Source: Desulfovibrio sp. UBA6121 (GTDB lineage: Bacteria > Desulfobacterota > Desulfovibrionia > Desulfovibrionales > Desulfovibrionaceae). From it: 9,228 bases of DNA. Location: assembly GCA_002422505.1 (NCBI GenBank), contig DIVX01000163.1, forward strand, positions 1-9,228. Reading direction: 5' to 3'. The notes under the pieces are model-generated. The model was given only the letters and a program-made list of their open reading frames with translations, had not been told where the DNA came from and ran no database searches. The number at the start of each line of letters is the position of its first letter. Positions within the stretch are counted from its first letter, which is position 1. A program made the translations under genes and the position numbers. Below are positions 6,427 through 9,228 of the stretch, piece by piece.

Positions 6427-6460
6427 GCCCGGAAGGATGCGAATCCTTTCGGGCTTTTTT
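6427..6460 (+). terminator. Strong intrinsic terminator of the carboxylase operon
   Basis: A 12-bp stem (6427-6438 with 6443-6454, one G-T pair, loop GCGA) is followed by six T residues (6455-6460). It begins 30 bases after the TAA stop of the fused carboxyltransferase. Confidence 0.95.
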
Positions 6461-6579
6461 ACGTACTTGGCCCGCCAATCATCACGCAAGCGTCACCTGC
6501 ACGTCACACATCGCCGCCGCCTTTGCCCTACTCTTCGGCCCGACACACTCCTCATCGTCGTCACCAGCGAGGTTCGACA

Positions 6580-8937
6580 ATGTTCAAGACGGTTCTCAAA
6601 AGGCTGCGCTCCAACACCCTGCACAGCGGCTTCCAAACCCTGCAGCCAAGCGCCCCGCCCCCGCCAAACAGATTGCGCGAACTGTTGCGCGGCGGCCAGG
6701 ATTTCGACATCCTGCTCATCAACGTGCGCGACTTCGCCCTGCTGCGCGAACTTTACGGACGCGACCTCTCCCAGGAGATCGAGAACCAGCTCATCGCCGT
6801 ACTCCGGCGCGCGGTGCACGAGCGCCTGCATACCCTGCCCACCTGCATGCCCCTGGAACCCGGCGAGTACCTGCTGTGCTGGCCCACGCGCGGCGGCGAT
6901 CCGCGCTCCCAGCACGACACCGCCTACGAGATCAAGCTGCTGGCCCAGCGCGAGGCCAACGCCCACCTGCTGCGCTGGGCCGGGCGCGAGCTGGACCTCG
7001 GCTTCGGCTGCGCGCGGCACGAAAGCTCGCCCCAGAGCGCCGTGGCCAACCGCGAGGCCCGGCTGTTCCAGGCCGTGGGCGAGGCCCGCCTGCGCGCCAA
7101 AATGCGCCTGGACCTGAGCCAGCTTTCCCTGTCCTCGGAGTTCAACGACATCCTGCACGAGAAAAAGGTCACAGCCCTGTTCCAGCCCATAGCCGACTTC
7201 ACCACCGGCACCATCATGGCCTGGGAGGCGTTGACGCGCGGGCCGGAGGGCAGCGCCTTCCAGTCGCCCACCGTGCTTTTCGACTTTGCCGAGCAAAGCG
7301 GCAAGCTCTTCGCCCTGGAACGCCTGTGCCGCGAAAAGGCCCTGCGCTCCCTGGGCGGCATCGGCCAGGGGCAAAAGCTGTTCCTGAACATTCACCCCAA
7401 AACCATGGCCGACCCGGAGTTCACCCACGGCAAAACGCTGGAACTGCTGGATGAAGTCGGCCTCGCGCCGGAGAACATCGTCTTTGAGATAACCGAGCGC
7501 CACAGCATCCACGAATTCGCCCTGTTCCACCGCACCCTGGACCACTACCGCAGCCAGGGCTACCTGGTGGCCGTGGACGACGCCGGAGCGGGCTACTCCG
7601 GCCTCACCAGCGTTGCGCAGATCCGGCCCGAGTACATCAAAATAGACATGTCGCTCATCCAGGGCATCGACAAAGACCCCGTGAAGCGCGCGCTGATTGA
7701 AACCTTCGTCACCTTCGCCGACAAGATAGGCTCCAAGATCATCGCCGAAGGCATCGAATCCCAGGCGCAGGCCGCCTGCCTCATCGACATCGGCGTGCAC
7801 TACGGCCAGGGCTTCTACCTCGCCCGGCCCGCTTCGCCCAAGCCCGCCCTCTCCCTCGACACCGCCTACCTGCGTAAAACCCAGGAGCCTACGCGGCTCA
7901 TCACAAGCTGCCTCATGCCCATAGGCAACCTGGTGGAGGCCGCGCAGGTGCGCCGCCAGGGCACCCTGGTGCCCGACGCCCAGCACTGCTTCGAAACCTG
8001 CCGCCAGCAGGCCAGCATTGTGGTCGTCGGCCTGGAGCAGGAAACCCCCATCGGGCTCATCATGGAATACCAGCTGAACCGGCAGCTCTCCGGCCAGTTC
8101 GGGGCCGCGCTTTACTCCAAGCGGCCCATTGAGGCCATCATGGACCGGCACCCGCTCATCGTGGACGAGACCACCGCCGTGGAGCAAACCGCCAAGGCGG
8201 CCATGCAGCGCGAGAAAATCAAGGCCTACGACGACATCATCGTGACCCGCCAAGGCAAGGTGCTGGGCATCGTCACCGTACAGCGTTTGCTGAACACCCT
8301 GGCCCACGTGCAGGTGGAAATGGCCAAGGGCACCAACCCCCTCACCGGCCTGCCAGGAAACGTCACCCTGGAGCGCGAGGTGGAGGCAGGCATAGGCACC
8401 GGCAAACGCTTCTCCATCGCCTACGCCGACCTGGACAACTTCAAAGTCTACAACGACACTTACGGCTTCAAGAACGGCGACCGTGTCATCAAGCTCGCGG
8501 CAGACATCCTGGACCACGCCGTGCGCCGCTTCGGCGAGGCCACGGACAAGCTCTTCCACATCGGCGGCGACGACTTTGTGCTGCTCACCAAACCCGAAAA
8601 CGTGGAACGCATCTGCCTGGCAGCAATACGTTGCTTCAAGCGGCTCATACGCGGCTGCTACTGCCAGCAAGACCGCCAGAACGGCGAAGTAACCGCCACC
8701 GGACGGGATGGCGTGGAACGCTCCTACCCCCTCGTCTCGCTGTCCATCGGAATCCTGGAGATTGGCGGCCCCTGCACCCTGCTGGAAATTGGCGAGCGCG
8801 CCGCCCACGTCAAAAAGTACGCCAAATCCATGCCCGGCAACGTGTACGCCTGGGACCGCAGGCCTCCCCTGGGCACCGTGCCCCAAAGCGGACAAGGCTA
8901 CCAGCCCGCGTGCCCGGCCAGCGTTGATGCAGGCTGA
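6580..8937 (+). CDS. Cyclic-di-GMP signalling protein: degenerate GGDEF, EAL phosphodiesterase, CBS pair, GGDDF domain
   Basis: A 785-residue cytoplasmic protein with no membrane segment. Domain order: degenerate GGDEF fold at about 41-173 (LLINVRDFALLRELYG like the DxDxFKxxND helix; signature site reads EPGEY at 93-97; ends with RLFQAVGEARLRAK); EAL domain at about 180-420; two CBS motifs at about 444-495 and 512-575; second GGDEF fold at about 585-760. The EAL half keeps the expected metal and catalytic residues: E216 (EAL), N270, E303 (FEITE), D333-D334 (DDAGAGYSG), K354 (KID), E390 (AEGIE) and Q410 (QGF). Cleavage of cyclic di-GMP is therefore likely. The last domain has DLDNFKVYND (617-626) but GGDDF (662-666) and no Arg for an RxxD inhibitory site, so synthase activity is doubtful and GTP sensing is possible. 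CBS pairs usually bind adenine nucleotides, which suggests control by energy state. The start is ATG 6580 (GAGG at 6569-6572); a TTG at 6523 in the same frame has no such support. It stands alone after a terminator. Confidence 0.9.
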   Translation: MFKTVLKRLRSNTLHSGFQTLQPSAPPPPNRLRELLRGGQDFDILLINVRDFALLRELYGRDLSQEIENQLIAVLRRAVHERLHTLPTCMPLEPGEYLLCWPTRGGDPRSQHDTAYEIKLLAQREANAHLLRWAGRELDLGFGCARHESSPQSAVANREARLFQAVGEARLRAKMRLDLSQLSLSSEFNDILHEKKVTALFQPIADFTTGTIMAWEALTRGPEGSAFQSPTVLFDFAEQSGKLFALERLCREKALRSLGGIGQGQKLFLNIHPKTMADPEFTHGKTLELLDEVGLAPENIVFEITERHSIHEFALFHRTLDHYRSQGYLVAVDDAGAGYSGLTSVAQIRPEYIKIDMSLIQGIDKDPVKRALIETFVTFADKIGSKIIAEGIESQAQAACLIDIGVHYGQGFYLARPASPKPALSLDTAYLRKTQEPTRLITSCLMPIGNLVEAAQVRRQGTLVPDAQHCFETCRQQASIVVVGLEQETPIGLIMEYQLNRQLSGQFGAALYSKRPIEAIMDRHPLIVDETTAVEQTAKAAMQREKIKAYDDIIVTRQGKVLGIVTVQRLLNTLAHVQVEMAKGTNPLTGLPGNVTLEREVEAGIGTGKRFSIAYADLDNFKVYNDTYGFKNGDRVIKLAADILDHAVRRFGEATDKLFHIGGDDFVLLTKPENVERICLAAIRCFKRLIRGCYCQQDRQNGEVTATGRDGVERSYPLVSLSIGILEIGGPCTLLEIGERAAHVKKYAKSMPGNVYAWDRRPPLGTVPQSGQGYQPACPASVDAG

Positions 8938-8991
8938 ACGCCAGGGGCTGCCCAGGTAAACGGTGCGAACGCCAGGGGCGCTGCCCCCGGC
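8936..8991. repeat. Direct repeat of 13 bases with an imperfect GC hairpin
   Basis: GAACGCCAGGGGC occurs at 8936-8948 and again at 8967-8979. The first copy overlaps the last two bases of the TGA stop of the cyclic-di-GMP gene. The second copy forms the left side of an imperfect hairpin (GGGGC-GCT-GCCCC at 8975-8987, with GCC/GGC further out to 8971-8991). The GGGGCGCTGCCCC motif resembles a GC-rich intergenic repeat I recall from Desulfovibrio-type genomes; copy number cannot be judged here. Confidence 0.6.
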
Positions 8992-8998
8992 ACCCCCG

Positions 8999-9021
8999 CC
9001 AGAGGGCCTTGGGCCCTCTGG
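8999..9021. repeat. Perfect 10-bp inverted repeat, REP-like
   Basis: CCAGAGGGCC at 8999-9008 and GGCCCTCTGG at 9012-9021 with a 3-base loop TTG. No T run follows on either strand, so it is not a standard terminator. It could still stabilise the 3' end of the upstream mRNA. Together with the GC-rich hairpin before it, it looks like one dispersed intergenic element. Confidence 0.65.
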
Positions 9022-9031
9022 ACGCCCATTG

Positions 9032-9082
9032 GCGCAGAGGCCGTTTCCCGGCGCAGAGGCCGCCGGGAAACGGCCTCTGCGC
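9032..9082. repeat. Perfect 21-bp inverted repeat whose loop copies part of its own arm
   Basis: The arms at 9032-9052 and 9062-9082 are exact reverse complements over 21 bases, with a 9-base loop at 9053-9061. The 13-base word GGCGCAGAGGCCG occurs at 9031-9043 and again at 9050-9062, and its 12-base core recurs inverted at 9071-9082. No U tract follows on either strand. It is not coding and not a typical terminator. Confidence 0.85.
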
Positions 9083-9166
9083 TGGAAAGGGCTGGGCAAG
9101 GCAAGCGGCCAAACGAAGGCTGCATCATCCAAAATCAGCATTGCACCTGGCCAAACCCGCCACGCC
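9083..9166. other. Non-coding stretch, nothing recognised
   Basis: Between the 21-bp and 18-bp hairpins I see no gene with a plausible start, no RNA gene and no clear promoter. Together with the hairpins it completes the 291 gene-free bases after the cyclic-di-GMP gene. Confidence 0.5.
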
Positions 9167-9221
9167 CAAAACAACTGCGGCGGGTACCTGGTCTTGCCTT
9201 TGCAGACCAGGTACCCGCCGC
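9162..9221 (-). terminator. Perfect 18-bp hairpin, probable terminator of a minus-strand gene beyond the right edge
   Basis: The arms at 9177-9194 and 9204-9221 are exact reverse complements over 18 bases with a 9-base loop. Read on the minus strand, the stem is followed by AGTTGTTTTGGG, a modest U-rich tract (plus strand CCCAAAACAACT). On the plus strand it is followed by CATGGGG, with no T run in the seven bases left. This fits better as the terminator of a convergent gene entering from the right than as that of the cyclic-di-GMP gene. Confidence 0.5.
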
Positions 9222-9228
9222 CATGGGG

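Noticed and set aside
6523..6579. TTG start 19 codons upstream of the cyclic-di-GMP gene
   Set aside because: There is no ribosome-binding site before it, and the translated segment is Arg/His-rich. The ATG at 6580 has GAGG at proper distance.
6461..6579. Promoter for the cyclic-di-GMP gene
   Set aside because: One is expected after the terminator, but I found no sigma-70, sigma-54 or sigma-28 pattern good enough to place it.
5856..7454. Plus-strand reading frame of 532 codons spanning the end of the carboxyltransferase gene and the start of the cyclic-di-GMP gene
   Set aside because: It crosses a strong terminator and two real genes in another frame, and is Arg/Pro/His-rich without motifs.
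8999..9082. Terminator of the cyclic-di-GMP gene at the 10-bp or 21-bp hairpin
   Set aside because: Neither stem is followed by a T run on the plus strand, so intrinsic termination is not supported.
6493..9174. Minus-strand reading frame of 893 codons over the cyclic-di-GMP gene
   Set aside because: It is antisense to a gene with complete EAL motifs. Its start lies in the palindromic non-coding region and its composition is that of a shadow frame.

Overview
The window is GC-rich chromosomal DNA that most resembles a Desulfovibrio-type sulfate reducer (Desulfovibrionales). The grounds are the fused alpha/beta acetyl-CoA carboxylase carboxyltransferase beside a divergent biotin carboxylase, the S1-repeat protein next to ettA, and the GC-rich intergenic dyads. 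This assignment is recognition from memory and was not tested by search. There are six genes and no tRNA, rRNA, CRISPR array or transposase.

Left part (1-2111, minus strand): a gene for a five-repeat S1-domain RNA-binding protein, preceded by a promoter with a perfect TTGACA -35. It is followed by a short hairpin and then by the first 155 codons of ettA, an ABC-F translation factor that runs off the left edge. Both products act on translation.

Middle (2141-2578, plus strand): a single-gene unit. A near-perfect sigma-28 (FliA-type) promoter reads into a 95-residue protein made of three degenerate ~28-residue repeats, and a strong intrinsic terminator closes it. This is the most novel item here: a probable motility-regulon small protein of unknown function.

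The next block (2708-6460, plus strand) is a two-gene operon: a biotin carboxylase-like subunit, then, 17 bases after its stop, a 750-residue fused AccA-AccD carboxyltransferase, then a strong terminator. Together they should make malonyl-CoA for fatty-acid synthesis. The biotin carboxyl carrier protein they need is not in the window. The beta half has unusual zinc-ligand spacing and altered glycine pairs.

Right part (6580-8937, plus strand): a 785-residue cyclic-di-GMP protein with the order degenerate GGDEF, intact EAL, CBS pair, GGDDF. It probably acts mainly as a phosphodiesterase.

The last 291 bases hold no gene. They contain a direct repeat, a 10-bp and a 21-bp perfect hairpin, and an 18-bp perfect hairpin that may terminate a minus-strand gene beyond the right edge.
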